A stretch of 64,000 nt of DNA, taken from assembly GCA_002205965.3 (NCBI GenBank), contig NADL03000017.1, positions 682,001-746,000 on the forward strand, in the 5' to 3' direction. The first letter of the stretch is position 1; each line of letters begins with the position of its first letter. Positions 20,337-31,677 of the stretch are shown one piece after another. Source of the DNA: Kappaphycus alvarezii. Its lineage: Eukaryota; Rhodophyta; Florideophyceae; Gigartinales; Solieriaceae. Under the pieces are notes generated by a model, which saw only the letters and a list, made by a program, of their open reading frames with translations, made no database searches and was not told the origin of the DNA. A program made the translations under genes and the position numbers.

Positions 20337-21975
20337 ATGAACCTGCGATCATCCAGATATGTTCCCACTGGCAAACCAAACCCCTTTAATTTAAGCAACC
20401 CGTTAACCTTTAACCCAATTGGAATCTTCAAAATGTTTCTCATCTCGGCTGTTCTAGACACAACTTCCAACAACACAAACATCTTCGCCTCGATAAAGCC
20501 TGCTGAATTAGGGGTACCTTGGGTAGATACACGCTCAACATAAGTCAGCTGATGGATCGGCATCTGCATTTACATGGGCGTTGACATGTGGCCCCGGATT
20601 GAAGATTACTGGGACAACAGCGGTTGCGGACCGAGTTATCCCATAGCGAAGCACATGTCATTAATGTGTTTCAGCAAACAAAGCGATTTCTTCAAATTAG
20701 CGACCCTTGTGTTGAAAACGAAAGAAAATTCTTCTTCAAAAAAATTCAACCACCTTTTAGACGTAGTTACTTAGATATCCAAGAGATTTTGGATCCCAGA
20801 TCTCAATCTGAGCGCAGATGTGATGATAGTAATGAATATCGGTCGATCTTGCGAAATCTTGTGTATGCGTAACAAGCCAATTGGTGTTATGCTTAACATA
20901 TGGCACTATGTGATTCATGTTACGTATTTTGGGCGTTTCCGTATCCTAATAAGAATCCTTGGAGATTTTTTACCGTAGCGATGCATCCTTTCTCAATCAT
21001 CCTCATTTGTGGTATGGCTATCAGATGAACTTTCAAGATTCATATCTCGTTGTGCTGGTCCCGTTCAGTATTTGATTTACATGGAAAATCTTTTCATCGT
21101 GACAAAGGTATTGTTGCTGGTAGGATAGGTAGGTCAAACGCTACGGGGTTTTCGAAATGTCCTACAAGTAAAGGGTGGAAAAGATTGCGTCTAGATTGGA
21201 ATAATTTAAGTGTTCAGCTCTTTGCACATGGTGCCCTGATGTCCTTAACGTGGATTGACAATAGGCCAATTCAAATTGTGACCGCATGCCACAAGGTTGG
21301 ATCAGAGCACACTGTCGAAAGGCTGCGTAGGCGACCAAGGGTAACGTCAACCTATGGGCCGCGTGTTCGCAATTTTTCGGAACGGCGTCCACGAAACACT
21401 TGCGAATACCTATAGTTGTAGACGACTTCGAATATCATATGGGAGGTGAAGATATCGCAGACCAGTTGCAGTCGGATTACACTTCCCACTTGCAGTTAAG
21501 ACGGACGTGGATGCCATTTTATGGCTGCTGGATACTGCGGTTTCTAACAGCTATTTGCTGTTTTTAAAGTCGATTACTCGTGGAAGAATAACCATAAGAA
21601 CGTTACGGGGGAATTGGCTTGGAGTTTAGTTAGAACGCACACTTCTATCAATGCTCCGGTAGTTCGGAGTCGTAGTTGGTGCTCCATGTATACAGCTAAG
21701 TGTACTCATGACAAGAGGAAGGCAAATCCTGGTGGGTATGTAAGTGGGGAAGGAAAGAGAGTAAATTGGAAATTTCGCAATTGGAACAGCACATTATAGT
21801 CCGTGTTGCTGCGACTAGTCGAGTCGAGTGCTTTTAATGCCGACGGAAGGAGCAGTCGCACGGCGGAAGGCGGAATAGTTCATTCCAGCGTTGTGGCTGT
21901 GGAATTTTTCTCTGTCTCCAGCATGACAGGAATCGCTTCACCGAGTTCCATCAAAATGACCACAAGCACTTCAAT
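20337..21975 (+). pseudogene. piggyBac-type transposase, copy 2 (decayed)
   Basis: Second piggyBac transposase, on the opposite strand to copy 1 and more degraded. Pieces in different frames align in order with copy 1: LTFNPIGIFKMFL, RIEDYWDNSGCG, PDLNLSADVMIVMN (first Asp block, Asp kept), PVQYLIYMENLF (second Asp replaced by Glu near 21083), NATGFSKCPTSKGWKRLRLDWN, LTWIDNRPIQIVTACHKVG, and MGGEDIADQLQSDYTSH. The end (about 21840-21960) reads RRNSSFQRCGCGIFLCLQH followed by DRNRFTEFH, the same zinc finger as copy 1. Several stops and shifts make it inactive. Its divergence from copy 1 is large enough that they are separate old insertions rather than one recent duplication. Confidence 0.75.
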
Positions 21976-24900
21976 CGCAGTAAAATTATTTGAATTTTAA
22001 ATTTTAAATTCCAATTACTTGAAGCCAAACGTAAAATCACATCAGAAATATGAATATGTTTCCTATTGGAGCTCAAAACGCCTCCTTATAAATACAAATT
22101 GCAGTTTTCCCCTTTTTCATGGAAAAAGTCATCGGAAATGGCTCATTTTTAAAAATAAATCTTGGAATTTTTCAACAATTTTTTTGTTTTTTGGACAGGA
22201 TTGCCCAATATTTGCTAAAGATGAGGAGTTAGCACTTACCTGAAAGTAAAGTACTGAGAGGATGAAATTTGGATAGTTGACACTAAAAGTGAAGGGTATC
22301 GGGAGGGAAGAAGCGGTCTGTACCCTGCACGGCATTCAAGTTACTGAAAAGTTTGTTTTGATCCAGTTTCTGTGGAAATTGACCGACAAGATTAATCTAT
22401 AAAGGTGCAAGTAATTGCTTATTCGCGGTATGCGGAGAACAAAAGTACCATAGAAAGGGTGGGACCTTATTAATTCAAAACCTCCAGTCTAAATGACTCA
22501 TTAAACACAATTAGTGGAAGCAAAAACTGCAGCAGAGCAAGTGCAAACGAACAATACTGCCTATATGGTTAGACTGCTGGACCGAAGAAACTCGTATCAA
22601 ATAGGTTTAAGCAGTTCTATCTACATGGGAACCAATTTGGCTCTCGAAGATGGACATAGTCGTTTTACAGAGGCCCTTTCTACAGTATATCTCACAATGA
22701 CTGTTCTTTATATTGATGACTGCATTTTTCGGATCAAAAAGTCGAAAGAGTCAATAATATTCATTTAAAAAGGCCTTTATTAGAAATACGAGGCCCATAA
22801 AAGGCTATACGCGTAGAAAATGTGGCCAGAAAGTTGAAATCATCAACAATAACAACAAACAACAGTACCAACGTCAGCAGCCAAAAAAATCAACGACAAC
22901 AATACCGACCGCAGCAACAGCAACGTCAGCACAAAATCAGCTCGTTGACTCAAACGCAAGTGCCTTGATAAACACCGCCAAACTATTGTGAGAGGTAATT
23001 GTAAGCGTAAAAATTACAGAAAAAAAGGTTTGCTCTAAAAATTTGCTGCAAATTTTTTTCTCATAGGAAAAATATGAGACATTTGTCCCTGACGACAAAG
23101 TTTTAAAAAATGTTAGACATATGTCTTGACACAAGGAAAAAATTTTCGGCTATTTTTTTCAGTAAAACGTAATTTTTGAAATTTTCTGCGGTAACATATA
23201 CCTTTCTTCGAAGGGGAACATTGGGGCTATTTTAATTTATGGAATTTGTTGTTGGATTTATCTACACCGGTCAGAGTGTGTTGTTCTCTTAAAGGTGAAG
23301 CTCGATCAAAATGACCTTCTCGGTAGGTATAACGCTGGTCAGGGTACAGTACATTTTTTTCCTCCAAAAACTTCAGTATTGGTGTTAACTTGCCAAATTT
23401 TATCCATTTAGTACCTGCAAGAGGATGCTATGGTCGAATTAATGTAGTTATGAATCGAATGAGCGCTATTTACAGTAAATCTATAATGTTGTCTATAAAT
23501 GCGACGAAATTACATTAAACTAGCAGTTTTTGAGACGCTTTCACTGCGAGTTTCGAAAATCCCGCAAGCACACCGAAATTTACCGCGATGCGAGTCGACT
23601 ATCGCTTCTTTGTTGTGACAAATATTCGCGACGGTAAGTCTGTCACTGAGCACAAGACCAGATTATTATCAAACGGATCTCACATTTATTCATCTACATC
23701 ACCTCTTGGATGTCTAGGATGGATTCTAAAGTTATTCCCATACCATATACATCCACTCAAGCCTAGATAAATGTGTCTTCAGCAGTGTTAAACGCGAAAT
23801 TCCCGCCGTCTCCCATTATTTGCCATGTTAAAGACCAGATCGTCCAACAAGGTCCAACTGGTCGCTATAGTTGTTCAAATCCCATCAGTCCCATTATCAA
23901 CGAAAAAAAATCTAAGTTCTGCTAGTGGACGTGTTGTGAAACGACGAGTCACCATTTTTGCTCATACTCTGAAATGTCTAACATGCAGTTACGGCCGATA
24001 TTTTGCTGCCTATTGTTAAATCCGTAAAACTTCTGAAATTCAGCGCGTTCCCGAAACGGTTAAGAAAGAGCCAACTCTCTATCGTGACTACGTCAATGAG
24101 TAGAAATAATTTTGCGTTAACTCTGCTGTTCCGTTTGATATTGAGAAGCTTCCGCAAGAGCAAAAGCCACAGACGGCTCTCCGTATGGCTTTTGCGGATA
24201 TTGAAACAGGATTTTTCGACGGCGCCAACGCTTCCATTGCCACTTTAAAGAACGGCGACTTAATGAGGAAGCTAAAAGAGTCCGAAACTTTCAAAAAAGA
24301 AGATGTCAAATTTTTCGCAATGCACTTGTGTCGGAGAGTCCTGCGAATTCATTACAGGATAGCAACGATGAGGTCGAGATAGATTTTGTTAGAGACAGTT
24401 AAACAAATGGTGAGATGCCGGGGAAGATATAAATGAAGAGAAATATTTTTGATGACACCGCGAAAGCAGTCTCATCTGTAGTAACCGTTGTGGATCAGAA
24501 ATCTTGAGGCCCCCGTCAAGCTATAAGAGATCGAACAATGCTTAGAGAAAGAGATAAAGAAGGCAGTTTGAGGCATTCTATCGCGAGAAGATCAGCTGGA
24601 AGATACGTCGGGTTTGTTGTTGCGTGGCAACAAGATCATCAACGAATCAGAATTTTTTGAACGAGTGAATACGATTGCAAAGTCTAATTATCCCACTTTC
24701 CGAGTCCCTCAGCTGTAACTTGTGATAGATAGACAAAAAAAACATTTCGGCATCTGTGAAGGAAATTAGTAGGAACAGCTACACTTGTAAACTTATGGCT
24801 AAAATTGTGCCGTCGATTTGGGCAAATGTCTAAAAAAAGTCTAAAGAGCTGTTAAATTCCTCCAATAACCCACCCCACCTGTACTCGGTAACCAGCATGT

Positions 24901-25150
24901 AGCTTATTGAAAGCCCTTATCAAAGGATCTTCACCTACGTTAGGATTTTCTCTGGTATCAATCCTCCTCAAAAGAAAACAATCCAGACCGAGGTCTCTGG
25001 GGTCACTCTAAAGATATTCAACGGGGTGCGGCGAATCCAAATCAAATGCGAAGAATTGCTCCCAGTTCCGCGACAGTTCTATGTCTCGTAGCACAGTAAA
25101 GCCATGATAGGAACCAGCATGTCGCTGTGACAAATATACAAACAGACCGT
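21976..25150. other. AT-rich stretch with unassigned coding-like fragments
   Basis: Mostly AT-rich sequence with short open frames. At 22800-23000 a frame reads RRKCGQKVEIINNNNKQQYQ and continues Gln/Asn/Thr-rich, possibly the end of a retroelement Gag after a broken zinc knuckle, but this is weak. At 24130-24380 a frame reads EKLPQEQKPQTALRMAFADIETGF and KKEDVKFFAMHLC, which looks coding but matches nothing I know. No complete gene is supported. Confidence 0.25.
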
Positions 25151-25159
25151 AGTGGTCGA

Positions 25160-25722
25160 TTACCTCGGCTGTATAGAGGCATCAAATCTTCTTCCTGCCG
25201 TTGAATTCCAGGTGATTGTCGCTTTTAGCTCTTCTGATGCGGCATAAAATCCCATCAACAAATTCAACACACTGATGAAAAAACGCGATTCTGTTTCTGT
25301 TCTGCTCCTTTTCTGTGGAGCTGGCCATATGATTTCATAGTTAATGACCTCGTTACTAAAACTGCAAGTAAATACCACGTCTTGATGAAGATCAGTACAG
25401 CTGTAGTTCCAGGATGCTGACTCCTGTCGTACCCCGTTTTTTCCTTTCAGATACATTATATAGGCCGGCAAACGCTCCTGTACTGTCCATTTAGGAGGTC
25501 TTTCAGCCGCGCCGCCTCGAATTTTGTTTGAATGTACAGCACGTAAGAGAAGCTTGGGGCACCCATATTGGCACAGTTCCCCGAACTCAGCAGAGTAGAA
25601 CTCTTTGTTAATTTTAATAAAGATATGTGACCCTGTCTAAGAGCATCAGTAATACTGATTGCAGAGTATACCGGGTTTACAGGGTGATCACCTCTCGAAC
25701 CATCATCAACCTCACAGGGCAT
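25160..25722 (-). other. Unrecognised minus-strand coding-like fragments
   Basis: Two adjoining open frames (25722-25456 and 25471-25160) overlap by a few bases in different frames and could be one protein with a frame slip. They show DALRQGHISLLKLTKSS, FSYVLYIQTKFEAARLKDLL, then YIMYLKGKNGVRQESASWNY and FFISVLNLLMGFYAASEE. Local base composition is higher in GC than the surrounding desert, which supports old coding sequence. I do not recognise the family; a transposase remnant is the most likely context. Confidence 0.25.
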
Positions 25723-28352
25723 CCCTTACGTATTTTATAACCGCGATACAACACCGAGACAGCATCAAAAATAGCGATTTAACTACCGCAGAAGTCAGAT
25801 TAGTAGGGTACTCTCCGCCACTAACATCGTCCGTGATGTGAGATTATTGCTAAAGCTTGAGCAGATGTAATGTCGGTGGTTTTGATGGTATTCCGCATAA
25901 GACAGGATTAAAATGACCAATTATATATTCCACAGCAAACTTAACGATCCCCCAACTCATGAAAAAAGTAACAAATCAAGCTTACTTTTCCGAACCCGAA
26001 GAAAAATGTGCGGACAACATTTTGCAGGCGAATATGCATTGAAAATCAAGTTAATTTGACGACAACCTTGAAAGTATTTTTCCAGAATATATATATTTTT
26101 AATACTTACGCCCTCCGCAAAAAATTTCATTGCTACAGCTATTGCAAATATTAGTATGATTAAGAATTTTGTCCTCTTATGAGATCAAAGTGAGCCTCAT
26201 ACTAGGTTAGCGCTATGATGGATAGACTCGGATAGACAATAGGTAATCATTAACATACAGTAAGAAAATTACTGTGATGCAGAAAATGTTGTCGAAACCA
26301 TACTGAATTTAATACTAAAACTACCTCGCAGAGATGGTACAGCGACTATGTCATCAAACTGGGGACTCAAAACAATCTGAACTCATTTAGTATATGCCTC
26401 GCAGGTGTAGAATTTCATGCCGAAACAACAGTGTAAGAATCAGACTAAGAAAAAGTAATCTGCTTTCTTCTTTTTCGTTTCAAACTAATTTTATATATTA
26501 GTCCACCCAGAAATATTTACAGTAAGGAAGGAAATTTTTTAATACTTCTGTAAACCAAAAATTTTCTAGCGTTCAGCGCTTCAAATATTTTAGGTAGTCT
26601 AATGATATGGAGTTTTAGTGCTGTTTCCAAAAAGCTACGTTAAAATTCTAAGTTATTTATTTTTCACCAATCTAAAAAGAATCAGTCTTGCTAAGCTAAA
26701 ATAGCCTTGCATTTTGTATCTTTCAGAGTAGAGTGTAATTTTCAATTATTACATGAGCTAACTATTACTTTTCACACTATTATAATCTATTTGCCTTCCA
26801 AAATTCAACAGAGTACCTGTATCAACTACTGAAAATAATTAATTGGACGAAATAGCTCTTTTATAACGATAAATTTGCAAGATTGAGGTAATTTGACCAC
26901 GACAAACGTTTTGGGACCTTTAAAAATATCGAAGTATTGAAACAGTGAAAATGACATTAATATTGCATTTCCGCTCACTTTTTGGTAATGAATGATTCAC
27001 TACATTTTCCCGGTGGTGATACTAGCCAGACTTATTTCAATGCATATAATTTCTCAACTGTAACCCTCACATTTGACGTGGCAATTTTTTCTTCCTCTGG
27101 AAAGAGGAGAGAGAGAGTTGAAACACTTCGACTTCCAGAATTGTCTGTCAATATCATATCAATGGATATCATCTAAAACATATGTTCTCTGCCAAAGTGT
27201 AGATGTTTGAGAGGCTTTCCTTGGATATTTATCCTCACTTTGTGGATCAAAGAACATTCTAAACCTTTTATGATTATCTCACAGCCCACTTTCGTTCAGA
27301 AAATTGGCCAGTTTACCTATATGTGGCTTTAATAAAGAGTTACAGCCATCTAAGTCTGGTCTTACTTGGTAATTGAAGCTCCAATTAACATTGTTATTTT
27401 TGATCAGTTCTTACAACCTAAGCAGACGAATCCTGATAAGATAGAATATCTGGCGATAGAAAATAAAATTCCAACCACCAAATTTATGTTGGTTTGTATA
27501 CCAACAAATAAAAAAAATTATCTCCCGTTACTAATCAGATGAATTGCAATAAAACTTTGGTTATTGAAATACTCAATCTTTACAGCGACAATAAAGCCAC
27601 CTTCGAAAGCTTCATTAATTAATGCTTTTTTGGGGGTTCAACTGTTGAGGATGTAGATGGGGACAACGCAGACTGCATTGTTCTTCTCATAGCTCTGTTT
27701 TTCTGTACAATATTCCCGAAATCTTCAGTCATATATCTCCCGAAAAGAGATCGAAAAATTGGCTTCTGAGGATATTTCGCATATACTGACATCAAAAAAT
27801 ATTGGTACAACAATGACGAGAATCTAGGAAACTTCCTCCCGGAAAAGGAGGGATAGATTCAGAACCAAAAATTTGGTCCAAAATTGTCAACACCTCGGAT
27901 TTTTATCTATCCCTTCTGCTTGACACTTTTTAATGAACACGTTACATGGACTCATTCTAAAAGTCGGAGGAAAATGTTAATTCTGCGATCTTGGCTGGAA
28001 ACTTTTCCTTCCATAGCTAAAAATTGGTCTGATTACCTTCTAATTGATCGGAATACATAATTTAGTTGATGAAATTTTGGAGAACTCATGCGCAATGGTA
28101 ATGTACCCCCGTATTTGATAACAATTCCTCTCTGTGCTGATTTTTCTCAGGTGTGATGCTGATAGATTTTTGAAGCACAAGCAAAAAGATCTATAGTTTA
28201 TGGTACTGACTTTTGTCATCAATGCTATCAATATCATAAAATCACTGCTAGATACAGAAGCAGTATATAAACAAGGTACAAACTGAATTGAAGTAATTTT
28301 AGAGAAAAATGCACGAAATTCTTAAACATGGAGCCAAAATTTATGAACTACT
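25723..28352. other. AT-rich region without recognisable genes
   Basis: About 2.6 kb of AT-rich DNA with no open frame longer than 65 codons that resembles a protein. I see no tandem array, no RNA gene and no terminal repeats. It is probably decayed intergenic sequence. It ends sharply at the inverted repeat of the DIRS-class element. Confidence 0.4.
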
Positions 28353-28570
28353 GCCTTTCCTTGGTTCATTTTCGATTTGGCCAGATTCCATCAATCTTCT
28401 TCTTCTTCAATCTTCTCTAACACTACTTACTTGGTGAATACAATGAATTCAATATTTTGACAATGGTCCAAAATTTATTTAAACTTCTCTTCGAAGCCGC
28501 GAGGCACTTCTAGGACCCAAGACTTTGGGCTTGGGTGGCAGTCCGGAGGATCCGGACTGGGCTTGACTAT
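28353..28570 (-). repeat. DIRS-element inverted repeat, left arm (218 bp)
   Basis: Reverse complement of 34290-34507, with no length difference and virtually no mismatch by eye. Contains a short palindrome agtccgga-gga-tccggact near 28540-28558 that also occurs in B1 and B2. It abuts repeat A1 directly at 28570/28571. Confidence 0.9.
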
Positions 28571-28638
28571 GAGAAGTGAGACGAGAGTATGAAGCATCAG
28601 GAGGTATCAAACGAAAACATGGAGGAATTTTTCTGGCT
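28571..28638 (+). repeat. Split direct repeat A1
   Basis: 68 bases, gagaagtgagacgagagt through ttctggct, identical to 34565-34632 by eye. In Ngaro/PAT elements A1 marks the 5' end of the unit. Confidence 0.9.
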
Positions 28639-30237
28639 TTGAGTAGTTTACTGACCCTGACCAGGTGGTGGCAGGGTAAGTGCTGTTGGTCTTCGATTTC
28701 TTGGATGCTGCTGTACAGCGGCTATGGGCGCGGGGCGCTTTTTCCGGGAATGGATCCCTCATGGGTGTAAGGCCAAAGCCTCCATATGGTGTCAGCCTAA
28801 CTGGGGTTGGTAAATGGCTCGCCGTCGTGAAATGTCTCTTCGTTTTATCTTATATCTGAGTGGGGGGAAAACTTTGCCAAAGGTGTTGGGGTCCTATGAT
28901 TCGTGTTCGGCGGATCTAAAATAGCTCCATTGGTTGGTGAGTGAATATAGCGAAATTTTCAGTGTCAGATCTAGTTGGTGATTAGATACAGCAAAATACC
29001 TGGTGCGAGTTCGGAAGAGTCTCAGAAACGGTGTTTGGGTCCGATTTTCGGGAAGCCCTTCTCAAGCTGGCCTGGCTTGTATAAGAGAGATGTGGGTTGA
29101 GGGTTGGTTCTGCCTTGGGCCTTCAGGTCTGAGGTGGGGGCAGACTCTCCCCGCAAAGATTTTTTTTATGTGAAAAAGGCTGGCAAAGGAAGGGTGGAAC
29201 CTTGGCTTCCGCGGAGTCTGGCGAAGTTTGTGTTGTAACCGGTCTTAGTAGTGGGAGCTTGCTTAAGCGAAGAGACTGTTAGGCAGAATGGAGCTTTGAT
29301 TCTAAGGGGGCTTTGTGTGAAGGTGGGGAGATGCTGAACGTTCGTTCGGTTTGACCTCCATTGGATCTGGGAATTATTACTCAGGGTTGGCAGCCATACC
29401 CTAAGGCTCCCGGTATTTGAGTCCGGTCCGTGACGAAATTCTCAACCGTAGGCTTGGCAAAGGCCTTTTTCCCCACTCCACCTGGAACCGGGGGCCGCTA
29501 TCACTCCTGGGTGTCTGCCGCAGTCGCAAGACTGTGGCGGGCGCCCGGGAGTGATGGCGGCCTCCGGGGAAGGGTGAGTGATCTAGTGGTTATCCTCTAG
29601 TGATCAGATATGGAAAGGCCGAATGGGCAAGATCATATGGAAGAGCGTTCCCGTCGCCCTTTCCGTGAGCAGAGTGTTAATCTCTGTGGCTAATCTTCCG
29701 TGATCTTGGGTAGAGCGAAGTTTCATTTTGGGCGGTTGGCTGGCAAATTGACTGAAGAATCCTAATGGCAGGTGGGGGCAAAATAAATGGTTGCATGGAA
29801 CGTGAATTACCAAGGCTACGCCTTTTTGTTTTCTGCCAGTGGGGTTTGTGTAAGTAGCAGGCACGCTGTCGTTCTCGTCGGGCCCTCCGTCGTCTGTCCC
29901 GCAGACGCAAACAGCGTGGGAAAGTTTACTCTTACTGAGGGGCGAAAGTAAGAGGTCTCCGTGGGGCCGGTAGCCCAAGGAGGACGGTGACCGTGGGGAG
30001 GAGAGGACCCCCGCCCGTGTATACGCGGCCCGCTCCTTACGAGAGTTGGCGCTTGTTGGTGTTGATTGACAGGCTGGGTTTTTCAACCACGTGGCAGCCT
30101 GGGAGCAGCCCTCCCGCACAACCGCGCGCTGTCTGTGGAGTGACATTGACTCGGGTGAGGGGAATGAGCTGGCCCCTTGACCTTAAAGTATTCGGCTTAC
30201 TAATACAAAATTTTCGTGGGAGGATGCGGTCGAGGAA
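28639..30237 (+). other. Long structured leader of the DIRS element
   Basis: About 1.6 kb before the Gag-like frame, GC-rich compared with the flanks, with no convincing plus-strand ORF. It holds a 38-bp hairpin (29488-29567). Just before the Gag frame, cttactaatac (near 30200) resembles a branch point and gtgggag (near 30220) could be an acceptor, so a leader intron that supplies the Gag start codon is possible. Long minus-strand open frames here are judged fortuitous. Confidence 0.45.
29488..29567 (+). ncRNA. 38-bp RNA hairpin with GCAA tetraloop
   Basis: Arms 29488-29525 and 29530-29567 pair over 38 positions around the loop gcaa (29526-29529), a GNRA tetraloop. Every non-Watson-Crick position is a G-U wobble when read as plus-strand RNA, for example tatcactcctgggtgtctg against its partner cgggcgcccgggagtgatg. 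That pattern indicates selection on RNA rather than on a DNA palindrome. It lies in the retroelement leader; packaging, translation or priming roles are possible and unproven. Confidence 0.65.
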
Positions 30238-31410
30238 TTGGACCGGCACGGGGAGGACTGGTTGGAGGTGTATCGCAGCAGTATCTTTGGCAAGGCTGCG
30301 AGCCTGCGCGATTCGAACGCCAAGAAATTGTGGAAGTATTTGAGGCCTAAGGCTGAGAAGCTGGGAGAGCTACCTGGATATTCCAAGAACATGACGGCGC
30401 TTGAGTGCTTGAGTGAGGTCGGGAATGGAATGTGGCCCGTACCCAGAGTGGAAGACGAGGGTGGTGGATCTGATGGGGACACAGAAAAGGAAAAGGTCAA
30501 TGACGAGTCCGAGAGCGAGAGTGAAAATGAGGTTGGTGTCAAATCGGCGTCTGAGAACGAAGGTGAGAGGAGCAAACGAGTCAAAATTGCGGGGTCCAGG
30601 AAAGGAATGAAAAAGAAGGACCCGTTACAGCTATTGGCGAAGCAGATGGGGGAAATGGGGTCAATGTTGAAGGATCTGGGCAAAAATGTGCAAGACATGA
30701 ATCGAAGACTGGAAAAGGTGGAGGCTGGTGGTGCTGTGGCTGGTCCGGCCAAGGCGGGCAGCGTGCAGCGTTTACTGGCGTCCCGGGCAGAACTCGGAGA
30801 TTCAAGTGAGGCATCGTCATCCTCGGAGTCTGAAATGGACTCCGAGGATGACGATGCTAATTTTTTAGCCCGATTGGCGCGCAAAGAGAAGCGACATGCC
30901 AGAGGGAAGAAAAAGCTGTCGCGAATGGAACGCCAGAAGGTACGGGCGCAGAAGGCTGACATTCGGGTGTCTGTGGCCGGGATCAATGTTGAGCCAGAAG
31001 AAGAAATTGGGGCGGCGACTGTGCACCGTTGGATCGTGGCTGGAAACAGCATAACGAATTATTTTCGCAGTCTGCCCTACGGGTCGAAGAAGATGGAGAA
31101 GAGAAATTTGAATGAGGCGCTGGCTTGGGCGCGGATGCTCGATGTGAGAATCGCGTACAATGGATGGAAGAAAACTTGTCGGGAACCCGACTTTGAAATT
31201 GCAGTAAGAAGGTTGCTTGCCTTGGAGTTGGCCATGGAGCATGGATCTTGGGAGCTTGCCAAACATGTCTTGGAGTCGTCCGTAGGAAATGATGCGACGA
31301 TCCATGATGTGCTGGGGCGAGCGATGAGATCTGCAAAAGTGGCCGAGTCCTACCGAAAAGCCTCTAACCGTTCGCAAGATCGAGACGAACGTGGAGGCTC
31401 GAGCAAGTAG
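30238..31410 (+). CDS. Gag-like protein of the DIRS element
   Basis: An uninterrupted frame of 390 codons. The N-terminal part (DRHGEDWLEVYRSSIFGKAA, LRDSNAKKLWKYLRPKAEKL) matches what I recall of Gag-like ORF1 proteins of DIRS-class elements. The middle is strongly acidic and Ser/Glu-rich with basic islands, then a coiled-coil-like stretch (MGSMLKDLGKNVQDMNRRLE). A second acidic run (SSSSESEMDSEDDD) is coded by a perfect DNA inverted repeat. The C-terminal third is basic then compact and helical. No CCHC zinc knuckle is present. There is no in-frame ATG; translation from a non-ATG codon or after splicing from the leader is likely. An AATAAA at 31472-31477 follows 60 bases after the stop. Confidence 0.6.
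   Translation: MDRHGEDWLEVYRSSIFGKAASLRDSNAKKLWKYLRPKAEKLGELPGYSKNMTALECLSEVGNGMWPVPRVEDEGGGSDGDTEKEKVNDESESESENEVGVKSASENEGERSKRVKIAGSRKGMKKKDPLQLLAKQMGEMGSMLKDLGKNVQDMNRRLEKVEAGGAVAGPAKAGSVQRLLASRAELGDSSEASSSSESEMDSEDDDANFLARLARKEKRHARGKKKLSRMERQKVRAQKADIRVSVAGINVEPEEEIGAATVHRWIVAGNSITNYFRSLPYGSKKMEKRNLNEALAWARMLDVRIAYNGWKKTCREPDFEIAVRRLLALELAMEHGSWELAKHVLESSVGNDATIHDVLGRAMRSAKVAESYRKASNRSQDRDERGGSSK
30811..30857. repeat. Perfect 20-bp inverted repeat in the Gag-like gene
   Basis: gcatcgtcatcctcggagtc at 30811-30830 is the exact reverse complement of 30838-30857, with a 7-base loop. It codes for the acidic Ser-rich run of the Gag-like protein. Confidence 0.9.
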
Positions 31411-31471
31411 AAAGAAGAAGAACAATGGTTCAATTAGAGGACCGTAGGGACCTTTTCCCCTTGCTTTGCCC

Positions 31472-31477
31472 AATAAA
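31472..31477 (+). terminator. AATAAA polyadenylation-type signal after Gag-like ORF
   Basis: Canonical AATAAA about 60 bases after the Gag-like stop. It could give a separate short gag mRNA. Not tested. Confidence 0.3.
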
Positions 31478-31677
31478 TTATGTTTGTTTTCAGAAATTTT
31501 CCCGCAGCAGTAGATTGCGTCAACGTCAGGCCAAGCGAAGACAGATTGCAGTAGAAACAGGCGACTGGTATGTGCTTTGAATTTCTTGTATTGCAGAGAT
31601 AGTTATTACTTGAGGGCTATGTCTGATCTCTCTCTTCCAACGGCAAAGAGGGGAGAGGCACTGCGGTCCAGGACAAC

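Noticed and set aside
28490..28570. Palindrome agtccgga/tccggact as an independent insertion sequence end
   Set aside because: It is an internal part of the repeats of the DIRS-class element and occurs at each of the three repeat copies.
29604..30146. A 180-codon minus-strand ORF in the DIRS leader
   Set aside because: Composition is that of GC-rich non-coding sequence read backwards; no domain, and the leader function and hairpin are on the plus strand.
30183..31473. Long minus-strand ORFs (up to 289 codons) opposite the Gag-like gene
   Set aside because: Ser/Phe/Leu-rich mirror frames of an acidic Lys-rich plus-strand gene; chance open frames.
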